A DNA stretch of 64,000 bases from Byssochlamys sp. IMV 00236 (lineage: Eukaryota > Ascomycota > Eurotiomycetes > Eurotiales > Thermoascaceae), in contig MSJH02000808.1 of the NCBI GenBank assembly GCA_001931875.2, forward strand, positions 62,001 through 126,000, in the 5' to 3' direction. Shown here piece by piece: positions 24,032 to 35,103 of this stretch. A program made the position numbers and the translations under genes. Each line of letters starts with the position of its first letter. The first letter of the stretch is position 1. Under the pieces are notes generated by a model. The model saw only the letters and a program-made list of their open reading frames with translations, searched no databases and had not been told where the DNA came from.

Positions 24032-25786
24032 GGGAGGCTGACCTATAATACTCGGTTTTCTGTCGTGGCGTACGTCTGGAGGGAGCAGTTCGGGGATGCG
24101 GTTTGCTTCGCACGTGAAAACGAGGAGTTGTCCGCCAATCTGTCTGGCGATAATGTCAATCTCTTCGGGGAATTCTGAGTCAAAAGCGTCGCAGGCGTCG
24201 ATGCAATAGGGCAAACGCTGCAACCGATGCTCAACCAGATGGCAACACGGCCATCTCTCAGATGCGATGGCAATATTGTAATGGGTCCCGCTGTGCGATG
24301 TCGGGATGAGATGCGATACGAGGTGAGTCGCGCACGGCCGCCTGGTTCCGTTGCCGATGGAACTTGTATGTATACGCTATTTGTATACGCTATTTACTCT
24401 CAGATTCCTTCAAAGCGCTGTCTTCCAGAGCAGAAAATGATATGATTTCCAAACTGTCACTACTCGTATAGACTGGTTGAGCGGACATGTGTCTCAGCCA
24501 ATGCAGTTACCGGTCTTTTTTTCCCATCGAAACATCTCCCGCTTCCGAAAGGAGCTCTCCAAAGTCAGTACTACTCGACGCGCAAGTCGATCATTTCAAG
24601 ACTGCCCAGAGACTAGAAGGAATCCCCTGTATCATCTATCCTCTTGTGGTTCATCCCAACACGAAGAGAGAAGTCAGTCACGAGTCGCACAGTCACATGC
24701 AACCTGCCCAATCGCTCCTGCTCTTTCTAGTTCTCGCGCCTGCCTCCCGACGACATCATCGGCATTGACATGTGATTACTTCGCCGTATCGGGTATCTTA
24801 GCCGACGATCCGGGATGTCGATCGTTTGCGGAATAGCGTACCACGTGAGACGCATCCAATCACGGATCAGGTGATGTTCTTTCTCCTGTCTTGGACTTGC
24901 TGATAGAGTACGGAGTAACTGGATTAGAATCCTCATAGCTAGGGCTACCGAGCTTGCTGAAAAAGAGACAGGACTTTGATATGGTTATGTTTCTGTGTCT
25001 GGATTGCCGCTCATGGAAAACGAATATGTTATTAGGTAGGTAACTTGAAAACAATACTTAGCAGCAGGCAGCAGCGCAGCAATTGTGAAATCCAATTCTC
25101 ACAGTCGACCTGACGAACTAGTTGTATCGCCATATCAGAAATCTCAGACTCTGTTGAAATTTCCGAACTTCGATGAAATTCCCCGCCATGCCGGAAATCC
25201 ATATATGATGGAATATGTTGATGGGACGAGCATCTTTAATAAAAAAAGCTCTTGTGCAGCCTTATCAGCGCTCCTACCATGCAATGAAATATGGTCATCT
25301 GGATATGTATCTAACATTGGACGAAATTCGCTGTGACTTGATGGGATTGGTGTACGATCCTGCTGCAGAGAAATGAAGTGAGAAGCCATAGTGCCAAAAA
25401 CTGTATCCCGCGAACAGCTCTCGCGCAGCAATAAGTATCGCGTACTCTACAGTTATGCAGGACCAGCACGCATGTGGACATTATCATGTAGTAACTTGTG
25501 TAAAATCTTAAAAACACTTCCTGAAAAGCCGTAACTTAGTTTGACTCACCAATTGATCATGGTATACTCACAAGAGACTCTTACAGCAACATAGATCCAT
25601 ATGGGTATTATCGTGGACACTGACGTCAGAGAAGATCGGCGATCTGACCAGTCTTAGCCAAGATCGCGCCAACAAGGGATTAGAAGTAGGTAAATGAAAA
25701 GCTCAGCAAGACACAAAAATCACTTGTGTCTCCTTTTCATCGCAATTGCACTGGTTCCTCGAAACCGAACCATTTGACACGCTATA
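24032..25786. other. Divergent spacer between opi1 and the cryptochrome/photolyase gene
   Basis: About 1.75 kb with no supported gene. It must hold both promoters. A perfect CRE-like palindrome lies at 25621-25628, described separately. Confidence 0.55.
25621..25628. promoter_or_regulatory. CRE palindrome TGACGTCA upstream of photolyase
   Basis: An exact 8-bp bZIP/ATF-type palindrome sits about 159 bp before the photolyase ATG at 25787. Fungal AtfA/Atf1-type regulators bind this sequence in stress- and light-responsive promoters. Functional use here is inference. Confidence 0.5.
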
Positions 25787-27584
25787 ATGGCCCCCCAGAA
25801 ACGCAAGACCGCAGACACAGGCAGAAATGACACGGAACAAGCCAACAAACGTGGAAAGCTGGACCTGTCAAGTCCACACCCCAATGCGCAACAGTCTGAA
25901 GATTTTGGCATTGTCCTGCGAGAATTCTATCCGCCGGAAATGAGCAACGAGCGCTGTTTGGCCTACAAGGATGGGAACCTGGAACGACCGATCGAGACAC
26001 TACAGCGGGCCTACGAAGACACTTTCGACCAGCGTGAGGCCATCAAGGCCAGCAATGTCGTGGTGCACTGGTTCAAGTCTGACCTGCGACTACACGATAA
26101 CCGTGCACTACATTTGGCATACCAGAGCGCGAAGGAAAATAACATCCCGTTAATCGGGCTGTATATTCTGTCGCCGCAGGATTTGACGGCTCACCTATCG
26201 AGTCCGGCTCGGGTCGACCTAACACTGCGCACTCTAAGCCAATTGAAGCGCGATTTGAGCGAGCTGGATATTCCCTTGTACATGGAGACGCAGGAGTCTC
26301 GCAAGAAGATCCCTCAGCGGATTGTGGATTTGTGTCAGCAATGGGGAGCGAACAAGCTATATGCGAATCTGGAATATGAGGTTGACGAGTTGCGACGCGA
26401 GGCTAAGCTGATCAGACTGTGCGCAAGCAATGGAATCAAGTTTGAGGCCGTCCATGATACTTGCGTTGTGCCCCCCGGACAAGTGGCCAGTCAACAAGGT
26501 AAACAGTACGCCGTGTATACTCCCTGGTACCGCGCATGGGTCGGTTACCTGAACGAGAATCGCGATTGCTTGGAACCGTCAGAGGAGCCAGGCTCCAATC
26601 CAGGTGATGCGCGGAGACGCTTCAAGGAGTTATTTGCCAGCGAGGTTCCTGCTGCACCGGAGAACAAGCAATTGTCGGAGGAGGAAAAGAAACATCTTAG
26701 TCGATTGTATCCAGCGGGCGAGCACGAGGCGCTACGTCGATTAGAGGCATTCTTGGAGGAGAAGGTGAGGGATTATGCAGACACACGAAATACTGTATGC
26801 GGGCAAACGACCTCGATCCTAAGTCCCTACTTTGCATCGGGCGCACTGAGCGCGAGGACGGCAGTCGAACAGGCCCGCAAGGCCAACAAGGGTTCTCTGC
26901 AACATGGTGACCCCGGCCTTGTTCAATGGATTAGTGAGGTGGCCTGGCGCGACTTTTACAAACACGTCCTGGTGCATTGGCCATTTATCTGGTGAGACTT
27001 CGATCTACTCTTCGCGCAGCGTATCTAACCTGAGTAGCATGAACAAATGCTTCAAGCCTGAGTTCACCAACCTGGAATGGGAGTACGATGAGGACAAGTT
27101 CAACATGTGGTGCGAAGGGAAAACCGGCTTTCCCATCGTGGACGCCGCCATGCGTCAGCTCAAGCAAGATAAATGGATGCACAACCGGACGCGCATGGTT
27201 GTCTCCTCTTTTCTCTCCAAAGATCTACTTATTGACTGGCGCCGCGGCGAGCGGTATTTCATGGAGAATCTCATCGACGGGGACTTTGCGTCCAACCACG
27301 GCGGCTGGGGATTTGGATCGAGTACAGGCGTGGATCCTCAGCCATACTTCCGAATCTTCAATCCGCTCCGTCAGAGTGAACGATTCGATCCGGATGGGGA
27401 GTATATCCGAAAATGGGTACCAGAGCTGCGTGATATCAAAGGGTCGGAGATACATGAACCCTACGCACGAGGAGCGGAGGCAATTGCGCAGAAGAATGGA
27501 TATCCACGCCCAATGGTTGATCATTCAACAAGCAGGGACCGAGCGTTAAAGCGCTACAAACGGGCGAGTGAGAATGGGCCTTGA
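25787..27584 (+). CDS. cryA: Class I CPD photolyase / cryptochrome, CryA type (583 aa, 2 exons)
   Basis: Exons 25787-26991 and 27038-27584 join in frame (584 codons), with the split codon giving WPFIC/MNKCF. After a basic nuclear-type N-terminus (KRKTAD, ANKRGKLD), the antenna-binding alpha/beta domain starts near residue 92 (VVHWFKSDLRLHDNRAL). The helical FAD domain has TTSILSPYFASGALSAR, then WISEVAWRDFYKHV at 381-394. Glu384 and Trp387 match the lesion-contacting Glu/Trp of CPD photolyases. NRTRM follows at 451-455, and GGWGFGSSTGVDPQPYFRIF further on. The enzyme uses blue/UV-A light to reverse cyclobutane pyrimidine dimers. The A. nidulans orthologue CryA also represses sexual development. 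Length matches that group. It is transcribed divergently from opi1. The symbol is given on family resemblance, not on synteny. Confidence 0.93.
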
Positions 27585-28971
27585 TCAGCGGTCACTTGTA
27601 AGTATGGTCATGAAACAGATTAAACGTGACGCAAGTTCGATGGGAACTGGCAGTGTACAGTATGTATAGCCATGACGCAAAGCCAGGCAAAACAAGCAAG
27701 CACAGCACAGGACTATTCTGAATACATTATGTATAGTAACGCTTTTCTTTCTCGTTTCCCCATGAGAGCGATTCAAAAAGAAAACTAGGCACGGGATACA
27801 CTTACTACTTCAAGTTCCATATGACAGGCGGAGAAAAATATACTTATAAATAGACGATCAATAATTCGAATAGAGTAATCAAGATTTATCATGTCTGTCA
27901 CACAATTGGAAATTGTTCCATTTTATATATCCTCTCTGAGAACTCGACGATCGGGTAGTTATTTCTTTTTCGTGACCCTGAAGAAGTCCTTCCTTACTTA
28001 CTCTATAGTACTGTACATATAATGCCTTTCACTCCTTTTCTCCTCTGTGGAGTTGGAACATTACCCTTTCTTGCAGTTTGGGTAATTAATCAAGGTAATT
28101 ACTGGTTATGTCCTGATCGGCGACGTGTAACTACAATAGATCACTTTAAGAGTCTGATGATGTCATTTTGATTCTGCGACTGGGTAAGTAAAAGGTTTTG
28201 AACTTAAAAGTGTACTTATTAGTATTGGAGGGGATTTCTTACTATCCCTCGCGAACTTATACTGATTGTCTGTTTCTAGGAGTCCACGATGGACGTGAGG
28301 TATTTGGGGGGAGGGCCAAGATACCCGATGGAAGAAGGAAGCGAGGTCAGGAGGATAATTATCGTACCATAGGGCTGTGCTGTCTGATCGGCAGACTGTA
28401 ATGCTATTTAGAAAAGTATAATAATATCGTGATATGGATGCTGTTAGCGCTTACTCCCCTTGGACTAATTAATTGCTCCGTATTCAACTACCGTGGTCGG
28501 GGTCTGTACCGTATAGCCGGGTCATCCGGCAACCCTATGGAGGAGGCATGTACCCAAGAAAGTACAGCACGTCTTTGAAAAAAATATCGAACAGAGTGGT
28601 ATTTGAAATCATAACCTAGCGTAATAATATGTAGGGCCCGAACACAGGGTATCTAGGACACCCACGAAGAACGTTTCTCATCAAACATACGAAATCCCAT
28701 ATCAGAACAGAACATCAGAAAAGCCCTTGGACCTGATCCGATTCTTTCGAGCGAACCATGGGTCACAGCTTCAGGAAGAAAAAGCACCCGAGGAATCCCA
28801 GACAGACAAAAAAAAGAACCAAATCCCGGCTCCTCTCGCTCTCAAAACTCCGCCGCTCGTAAGAAGAAAAGAAATGAGAGCGGACTAAAAAGGCAACAAT
28901 GTAGTCAGCTTTTTTGTACACAAGGCGCCGTCGAGACAAACAAGACAGGTGGGTGTGGAGGAATGTGAATT
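27585..28971. other. Intergenic, convergent 3' regions, 1.4 kb
   Basis: This lies between the photolyase stop and the stop of the DUF2406-like gene. It is AT-rich with only short frames. The right end should be 3' UTR of the minus-strand gene. Nothing else is supported. Confidence 0.5.
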
Positions 28972-29473
28972 TCAGCCTCTGTTTGTTCGTCTGATGGCCC
29001 TTTCGAAGCCCCGAATGGTGTCTAGCGGCCGTTCGTAACGGTATCGGGTAGGATTGGAGATGTCAGGCTCGGCTAGCGGATCTTCGTTAGTTCCGTTGCA
29101 TTGCCACCAGAACCAGACAATGAAGATTGTTGGGCAGCATAGGCGACAATGGTTTAGAAAAAACTTACTGATAGGGTTTCCTTTGGCATCCCGGTGCTGC
29201 ATCTCACTCAGCGATGCCATGGTTGACTTTTCGAATGCGAGGGCAGCTTTTGTCGGAGATGGGATGTTAGCCAGGCCCCCAGATATACTTCAGCGACGCA
29301 GTGGAGAGTCAAGAAGAAAAGGGAAAAAAAGAGTACATACCTGGCTGCGCTTCATTAATGGCCATAACTGGGTTGGCCTTGGTCTGCAGGTTGACCTTGA
29401 GATCTTTCGATCCAGCCGAGGTTCTGCTTCCATCAGAGGAGGAAGACTTGGTGGCCTTGTGAGACTTGAACAT
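28972..29473 (-). CDS. DUF2406-like small protein (103 aa, 3 exons)
   Basis: Exons in coding order are 29473-29341, 29246-29169 and 29072-28972 (104 codons). The protein opens MFKSHKATKSSSSDGSR. It then shows the pattern I associate with fungal DUF2406 proteins: VNLQTKANPVMAINEAQPA, ALAFEKSTMASLSEMQHRD, GNPITEPDISNPTRYRYERP and LDTIRGFERAI. The two introns fall between these blocks with good GTATGT and GTAAGT donors. The protein is hydrophilic with no signal peptide or membrane segment. Related proteins in yeast are uncharacterised, so no function is offered. It is short even for the family, having little beyond the conserved core. Exon structure is supported by frame and motif continuity. 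Splice of the last exon (ATC A|CC GAG) is the least certain junction. Confidence 0.78.
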
Positions 29474-29512
29474 GATGTCTCTGTGTGGTGTGCCTAGATG
29501 ATTTTAGGCTCC

Positions 29513-29547
29513 GGATGGATGGATGGATAGATAGATGGAATGAATGA
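29513..29547. repeat. GGAT/GATA/GAAT tetranucleotide repeat
   Basis: Units of GGAT change to AGAT and then GAAT in a continuous run just upstream of the DUF2406-like start codon, probably within its leader or promoter. Confidence 0.65.
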
Positions 29548-30940
29548 CGAGGAGTGGATTTGATCCGCGGTAGGATGGAGTCCAGTGAATGTAGGTAGTA
29601 GTATATAGAGAACGAACGTAAGAGAGCGACGCAGTGCAGCCCTTTTTTCTCTTGTATCTAGGTTGTTGTACGGGATGGTAATGAGGAGATAGAGCGGAGT
29701 GATAGAGAATGGAATGGAGGGGATGGCTTGTTCTTGAAAGAATAAATGGGCAGACAGGGTTCCACGGACAGAGTCTCCTCTCCATCTGGTCGATTGGACA
29801 TCCCATCCGATGGGCAAAGCCACCGATTGCTATAATTATTCCGGAGCACGGCAGTTGTTCCAATCCGACGGGCTAACTAGTCTAACATTCTATTCTGGAC
29901 TCTGGGCTCTCTCTCTGCTCCATCCCATCCCAGCATCCCGTGTCTGTCGCTCTCTGACAGGCTGTCGTGGCCTCCTTCTGGGCTGTCTTCTCGAAACTTC
30001 AACAAGCTGCTTTTCCATTCCTCCAGGAACGCGTGTCCCGCTGACGACATTGGCCCGTCTTTGCATCATCGCGGTTTGCATTAAATGGTCAAGCTTTTTA
30101 GTCGCAGACGATCACAGTCCGTTAGTTACTTAGTGAGATGCGGGACAAAACGATCCAGTCTGGTCTGTGCGAACTTGGAACTTCCACGCTGAAGTGTCTC
30201 AGATAATATTATCTAAGTTTTTCCTCCCATCAGCGTGTTCCTGGCTAACTGGAGAGAGCAGCATCTCTCTCCCAATGAGATCCGGAATGTGATCGGGACC
30301 TGGCAGACTGCACTGCCCGTTTCAACTTTGGCGTCAGGGCTAGAGGACCAACCACTGTCCCACAATGCCTGATCTACTCTAATAATAATCATAATGATAT
30401 TCTTGCCGGCTCGAGTTGGGAGTTACTCTACTCTAGATACTCCCTACACTTCCTCCAGATGCTGCTGCGCCGCCCACTTGTCGTCAGGATCGGCAGGCGT
30501 TGAGATGCAGTAAGAGCTAACGCAACGCACCTATGCTAGCCAGGACATACACTGGACGAACGGCTGGCTGGGATGAAACTTAAGTCTGTATCCGCCAACG
30601 GTGCCAATAATAACTAATAAGTTGAGGCGCCGCAGGAAGTCCAGGCAGCCAGCGGAATCAATTCCCACACTAATTATGGTATGGTATATCCGGAGACCGG
30701 CTCATTGATGCATCCCTCTAGATCCTGGCCAGGGACTATTGATAGTCTGACTTGAAAAATTTGCCGCGGCAACACTGATCCGAAAGAAACTCCTGGAATT
30801 CAATTATTCGATGACACTGACATCTGGTTCTACTATCAACAAATCTATCTCATAACAAAATATACTCTACGAATACAACATTCTCTGGCTAACGTCTTCT
30901 GAATGGCTCATATGATCTCAACTGAGTGCATAAGGCCAAA

Positions 30941-30964
30941 CATATATATATTTATATATATATG
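30941..30964. repeat. AT-rich inverted repeat (11-bp arms, 2-bp loop)
   Basis: CATATATATAT and its exact reverse complement flank TT. It lies about 170 bp beyond the stop of the RNA-dependent RNA polymerase gene and could form a cruciform or mark 3' end processing. A chance simple-sequence origin is just as likely. Confidence 0.6.
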
Positions 30965-31131
30965 GTACGTCATGGCTTCTCAGAAGACGCCACGAGAATT
31001 TGATCGCACAGGGGTATCATCGCTATAGACATAGCGCCAACTGAATAATAGGACAACGCTAAATTCAGCTCAAATCCAAAGCATAGTCAGGCCGGACGAT
31101 GGTTTTCGCCCAAACTCTGGAATGATGGGGT

Positions 31132-34100
31132 TTATTCCACTGATGCATTGTCATCATCGTCGTACTCAAAACCGATACTCTCTCCACGACTGAGCAGCGC
31201 CTCAATCGCCTCCTGGCCTTCGTATTCTCCATCACTATCCTCTTCATCCAGCTTGGACGCCAGCCGTTGTGACGTCTTGATGCTGAATTTGTAGCAACTG
31301 TACATCATATCGGTCACGAGGCGCGCAGGAGCATGTCCGGTCTTGATGCGGCACAGCGTCTCCCTAAGCGCATAATACACAAAGTCAGATTGCGGATATC
31401 TCGCATAGGCACAAGATGCTAGCAGCCGCTGCCATTCATATCGGCTATTGCGCCAGGTGTGCAATAAGGGATGGTCACCTGCCGGCGGCTGAATCTGCTG
31501 GACAACGTCTCCTGCGGCTTGGGCGACGACTTTGAAAGATCTTTTCTCGTTGAGCCAGTTGTCGCGCCCCCACTTCGTGTGGGCATCCTCTACTTGACAT
31601 TTAATCACCTTCAAGGCGTTGCCCAACTCTTCCTGGCCTGCCCCGCTCTCTTCCCTCGCCCTGTTGACGGCAGTCTGCCACGGTCTCTCGAGGTCTTTAT
31701 CAGACCGAGACTGGACATCCAACTTATCGTACAGGTCCTCTACTGCTTTCAGAACCCGATTCACTTCCCTCCTTGCTACTTCAAACTTCAGGTAGTCGAC
31801 AATATTGTTCGGATTCCATCCACGATAATCGGGGTCCTTGTAAGCTGGCGGTCTGCGCGCACGAGGACTGATCTTACCGCGATACCGCTTCCAGACATCC
31901 TCCGGAAGCCAAAGACCTGCCTTGCGGCTATCGACTAGGTGGCTGAGAAGTGCTGCCAATTCCTGGGCTCTACCGGAGTCTAGCGACTCCTCGTAGACAA
32001 TCTTTTCATGCTCGACGGTGCACCGTCCCAGGTTGGAGGTGGTCAGGTTGAACATAAATGTTTTTTCGAGAAATTCGTCCGTGGAATGGATTTTTGTCAT
32101 TGGAGCCGAATGCTTCACGAGCTCGAAATACTCTGGACCTGGTGGATCTTTCGGGAGATGTGCGTTTCTGAAACTCTTCACGATGTTTTGGTCCCAGCAG
32201 ATCCATGGAATATCTCCGTCGTAATCACCACCGGAAAGCATATGCGCTAGCGGGATATCTCCCTGGGTCGGGAAGACAATCACATCCTTGAAATGGCGCA
32301 GCTCTTGCTTCCACACGGCTCTTCGGCGCTGGATGTCCGATGGAAGATGAGCAGGAAGACGCCCCACGAGAACTTCGACGCCATCAAGCATGTTGTCTTC
32401 GAAACTGGGGTCATCCCACGCAGACGAAAAACCAAAGTGAACCTCATCTTCCTTCAGGACGCCGTAAGGATCGGCAATGCAGTACGCGTATGTTGAGAGA
32501 GGCACCCGGATGTGGAGCTCTTCAAAATAACGGTCCAAAGCGGCTTTCAAGCAGTTCCTGAGCCGCTTACGCAAAGGTAGGAAGTTGCGCGGAGTAAACC
32601 CTGCCTCTAGGAACCGGATCACACTCTCTGAGTTGTCTAGCCACCACGAATCCAATGCTCGAGACTTATTTCGAGACAGCCCCTCTTCTGCCGGCGGTCT
32701 GATCTTTTGGACCAAGGCTCTGCATAGTAGGGGACTGTCCTTTACCATGGCTGTTGTGAAGTCCTGATGGACCTCCTCTATACCGTCACGCACCAGACCG
32801 GCGACGTAGTCCTTCACGTCTCCTCTGTTGTCAAGGATATTGAGGAGTTGGATGTTTAGATCGACCGAGTGCAAAGGCTTCGACCAATTTGTGACTTCAA
32901 ACGTGAGCTTTTCCTTATCGGAGCCAGGGTGCTGCCAGTAGCGGGGATGGGGTTTGACTTTCAGCTGGGAGTCTGAGATCTGGATCCAGAGCTCATCGCC
33001 ATCTCCAAGAGAAGAATTGTGCCTATCCACCATCCATAGCCCTTTAGCTCCTGCTATCCGGCCCTGAAAGCAGCTAGGGGTGCTCCCAGAGATTCCCAAT
33101 TGGTCGCAGATGGTTCGTGCCAAAGCCTTAGACATCAAAGCACAGCCGTCATTCATCACAGTCTTACCAGGATCATCTTTCAGATGGAAGATCTGGTCCG
33201 GGCGGAGAACGGCAGTAGCCCACGTTTTCGATAGAGCCAGCGAAATTCGCTGAAAGAGCTTGCAATCAGACTGCTCAACATTTGGCAGCTTGGGTATATG
33301 CCATTCGAGCAGCGATTCAACGCTCATTGGAGTGTGCTCGTCACTTCCCTGTCCAGCAGGGGCTAGGGTGGGCGCTTTCCGCTGATTGTGCTTGAAATCG
33401 ATACCGTCCACGGCGAAGAACTCGACGCGGAACCTGATCTCTCCTGTCTGTTTCTTTTTGTTTTTGACTTCCTCCACGTAGAATGGTCTCCATGTTCTTC
33501 CAAGACATCGGTGGTCATTCTGGGTAAGCCACTTGACTATGCTCTCCCGCAAGAGTGATGGGTGAGAAGGAAAACGGAGGTGTTCTGCTGGCCGGGAGGG
33601 TGCCGGTATGGTAAGGGTCAGAAATCTATCCGAGCCAAAGCGACGATGGAAACGGCAGCTCTTTTCCACGCGAAGAGGATTCAACTTGAGTTTCAGGATG
33701 CCTCGCTCAGACCAATCGCACCAGGACAGATCCCCTGAAAACACGGTGACTTCAGAATGTTTTTCTGGGTGCTTGAATTGGTTAACTGCCGAGTCCCAGG
33801 CACTCGACGCCGACTTTTCAGGAAGAGCCCTGCCGGATCTTTGACCGTGGTTCTCAATCCATCTCCAGAGGTCGTCGTATTTGGAAAATGGGACCTTCTC
33901 CCCTACAAGCATCTTCTCTGAAGGCAAATTCCATTCCCGGGCAATTCTTTCCAGTTCATACCTACATCGTACGGGAATATGGTGGGAGAACTTCCATTCT
34001 GTGGAGAAGGGGCCATGCTCAAGAAGTTCATTGACAAGCCCTTTCTCATACGGTGACCCCGGCTGAGGTGCATCTGGTATGGAAGGGCGTTCTGGTTCCC

Positions 34101-35103
34101 GCGTAAGATCAAACAGGTCATTTGCTTCATGACCGAGCATCAAGTCGACTATAGGACTGTCCTGAGTTGGACCATAATCCCATGGGTCTGTCAGATCAGT
34201 GGCGTCAGTTCCAAATGAAGTGTCCAGATTGCGGGAGTCCCCGAGGCCAAGATAACTCGACGATGCAGTGGTTGAAAAGCTGACCGCGGCCTTGCTCGCA
34301 GATCCTGCAGCTTGTTTGTCAGTTGGCGACTCGGACAATGGCTTTGTTGTCTTCAGAAACTCGTGTATGGTGGATTGTCTTTTCTTGGACTTCTTAGGAG
34401 ATATCTGTTTCTGTGCGTCGTCGATCGCGTCATCAGTCCTGCTCATCGCATCGATTTCCATGTCATCCAGATCTGAATCGTCAAACTCGTCACCGTCTGC
34501 TGCTAACGAGTCTGAGATCGTAGGAGACTCTACGGGGGAGCTAGGAGCTGTATAAAATACCTCTTGTTCGTCTGATGGCCTTCGTTTTGCAAAAGATAGT
34601 TGGTGTCTTTGGGTGCTGCCGGAAATATGCTCTCTCGATGGGCCATTCGACAAGTCTCTCGGCATTGCTCTCGACCCCAAGGCATCCGTGCCATAAGAAC
34701 CCCTGTTGATGAGATAGATCTCATCATCGATCAGCTTCAACAATTCCCGCAGACGGATCTCTCGTTCGGCATCCGAAATCGCTTTGCGGCCGTCTTTTCT
34801 CAAGAAATCATGCTGGGAGGGCAATGTGCCCGGTTCCTGGCCCCGTTTGTAGACCCATTGCGTCTGGCGTGGTGTCACCCACTCTTCGAAGTTGTTGATC
34901 ACCCTTTTTATATCGACATTGCGATTATAATAGATGATCCTGATTCCATAGAAACAGCGCCAGTCCAAAGGTTTGTCCGTCCCATGGGTAGCTGGAGAAT
35001 ACATAACCGGATTGGGCAACTGCAGTTCATATTTCACATTGAGTGTTTCAATTATGCGATTTAACTCCTCAACGGGCTTCACTGGGGTCCGAGGACTATT
35101 CAT
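31132..35103 (-). CDS. RNA-dependent RNA polymerase, QDE-1/RrpA type (1323 aa)
   Basis: One continuous frame from ATG 35103 to TAA 31132 encodes 1323 residues, close to Neurospora QDE-1 (about 1400). These cellular RdRPs make double-stranded RNA for RNA interference (quelling). The catalytic double-psi barrel motif is clear: MLSGGDYDGDIPWICWD, with the Mg-binding DYDGD at residues 960-964. Other conserved parts are MNDGCALMSKALARTICDQLG, FQGRIAGAKGLWMVD, ELHIRVPLSTYAYCIADPYGVLKEDEVHFGFS (read in parts) and VLVGRLPAHLPSDIQRRRAVW. The N-terminal third has Ser/Asp-rich linkers (GDEFDDSDLDDMEIDA), as usual before the catalytic core. Translation from an upstream TTG is open to 35214, but 35103 is the first in-frame ATG. 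A short 5' exon cannot be excluded. The gene appears intact and unbroken. It carries no introns that I can see. Confidence 0.93.
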   Translation of the reverse strand: MNSPRTPVKPVEELNRIIETLNVKYELQLPNPVMYSPATHGTDKPLDWRCFYGIRIIYYNRNVDIKRVINNFEEWVTPRQTQWVYKRGQEPGTLPSQHDFLRKDGRKAISDAEREIRLRELLKLIDDEIYLINRGSYGTDALGSRAMPRDLSNGPSREHISGSTQRHQLSFAKRRPSDEQEVFYTAPSSPVESPTISDSLAADGDEFDDSDLDDMEIDAMSRTDDAIDDAQKQISPKKSKKRQSTIHEFLKTTKPLSESPTDKQAAGSASKAAVSFSTTASSSYLGLGDSRNLDTSFGTDATDLTDPWDYGPTQDSPIVDLMLGHEANDLFDLTREPERPSIPDAPQPGSPYEKGLVNELLEHGPFSTEWKFSHHIPVRCRYELERIAREWNLPSEKMLVGEKVPFSKYDDLWRWIENHGQRSGRALPEKSASSAWDSAVNQFKHPEKHSEVTVFSGDLSWCDWSERGILKLKLNPLRVEKSCRFHRRFGSDRFLTLTIPAPSRPAEHLRFPSHPSLLRESIVKWLTQNDHRCLGRTWRPFYVEEVKNKKKQTGEIRFRVEFFAVDGIDFKHNQRKAPTLAPAGQGSDEHTPMSVESLLEWHIPKLPNVEQSDCKLFQRISLALSKTWATAVLRPDQIFHLKDDPGKTVMNDGCALMSKALARTICDQLGISGSTPSCFQGRIAGAKGLWMVDRHNSSLGDGDELWIQISDSQLKVKPHPRYWQHPGSDKEKLTFEVTNWSKPLHSVDLNIQLLNILDNRGDVKDYVAGLVRDGIEEVHQDFTTAMVKDSPLLCRALVQKIRPPAEEGLSRNKSRALDSWWLDNSESVIRFLEAGFTPRNFLPLRKRLRNCLKAALDRYFEELHIRVPLSTYAYCIADPYGVLKEDEVHFGFSSAWDDPSFEDNMLDGVEVLVGRLPAHLPSDIQRRRAVWKQELRHFKDVIVFPTQGDIPLAHMLSGGDYDGDIPWICWDQNIVKSFRNAHLPKDPPGPEYFELVKHSAPMTKIHSTDEFLEKTFMFNLTTSNLGRCTVEHEKIVYEESLDSGRAQELAALLSHLVDSRKAGLWLPEDVWKRYRGKISPRARRPPAYKDPDYRGWNPNNIVDYLKFEVARREVNRVLKAVEDLYDKLDVQSRSDKDLERPWQTAVNRAREESGAGQEELGNALKVIKCQVEDAHTKWGRDNWLNEKRSFKVVAQAAGDVVQQIQPPAGDHPLLHTWRNSRYEWQRLLASCAYARYPQSDFVYYALRETLCRIKTGHAPARLVTDMMYSCYKFSIKTSQRLASKLDEEDSDGEYEGQEAIEALLSRGESIGFEYDDDDNASVE

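Larger units (their letters stand above)
29474..31131. other. Intergenic, 1.66 kb
   Basis: This is upstream of the DUF2406-like gene and downstream of the RNA-dependent RNA polymerase gene. The left 300 bp is purine-rich on + (CT-rich in the gene's sense) with a GATG-type repeat at about 29513-29547, consistent with promoter or leader. An AT-rich inverted repeat lies at 30941-30964. No gene was recognised. Confidence 0.5.
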
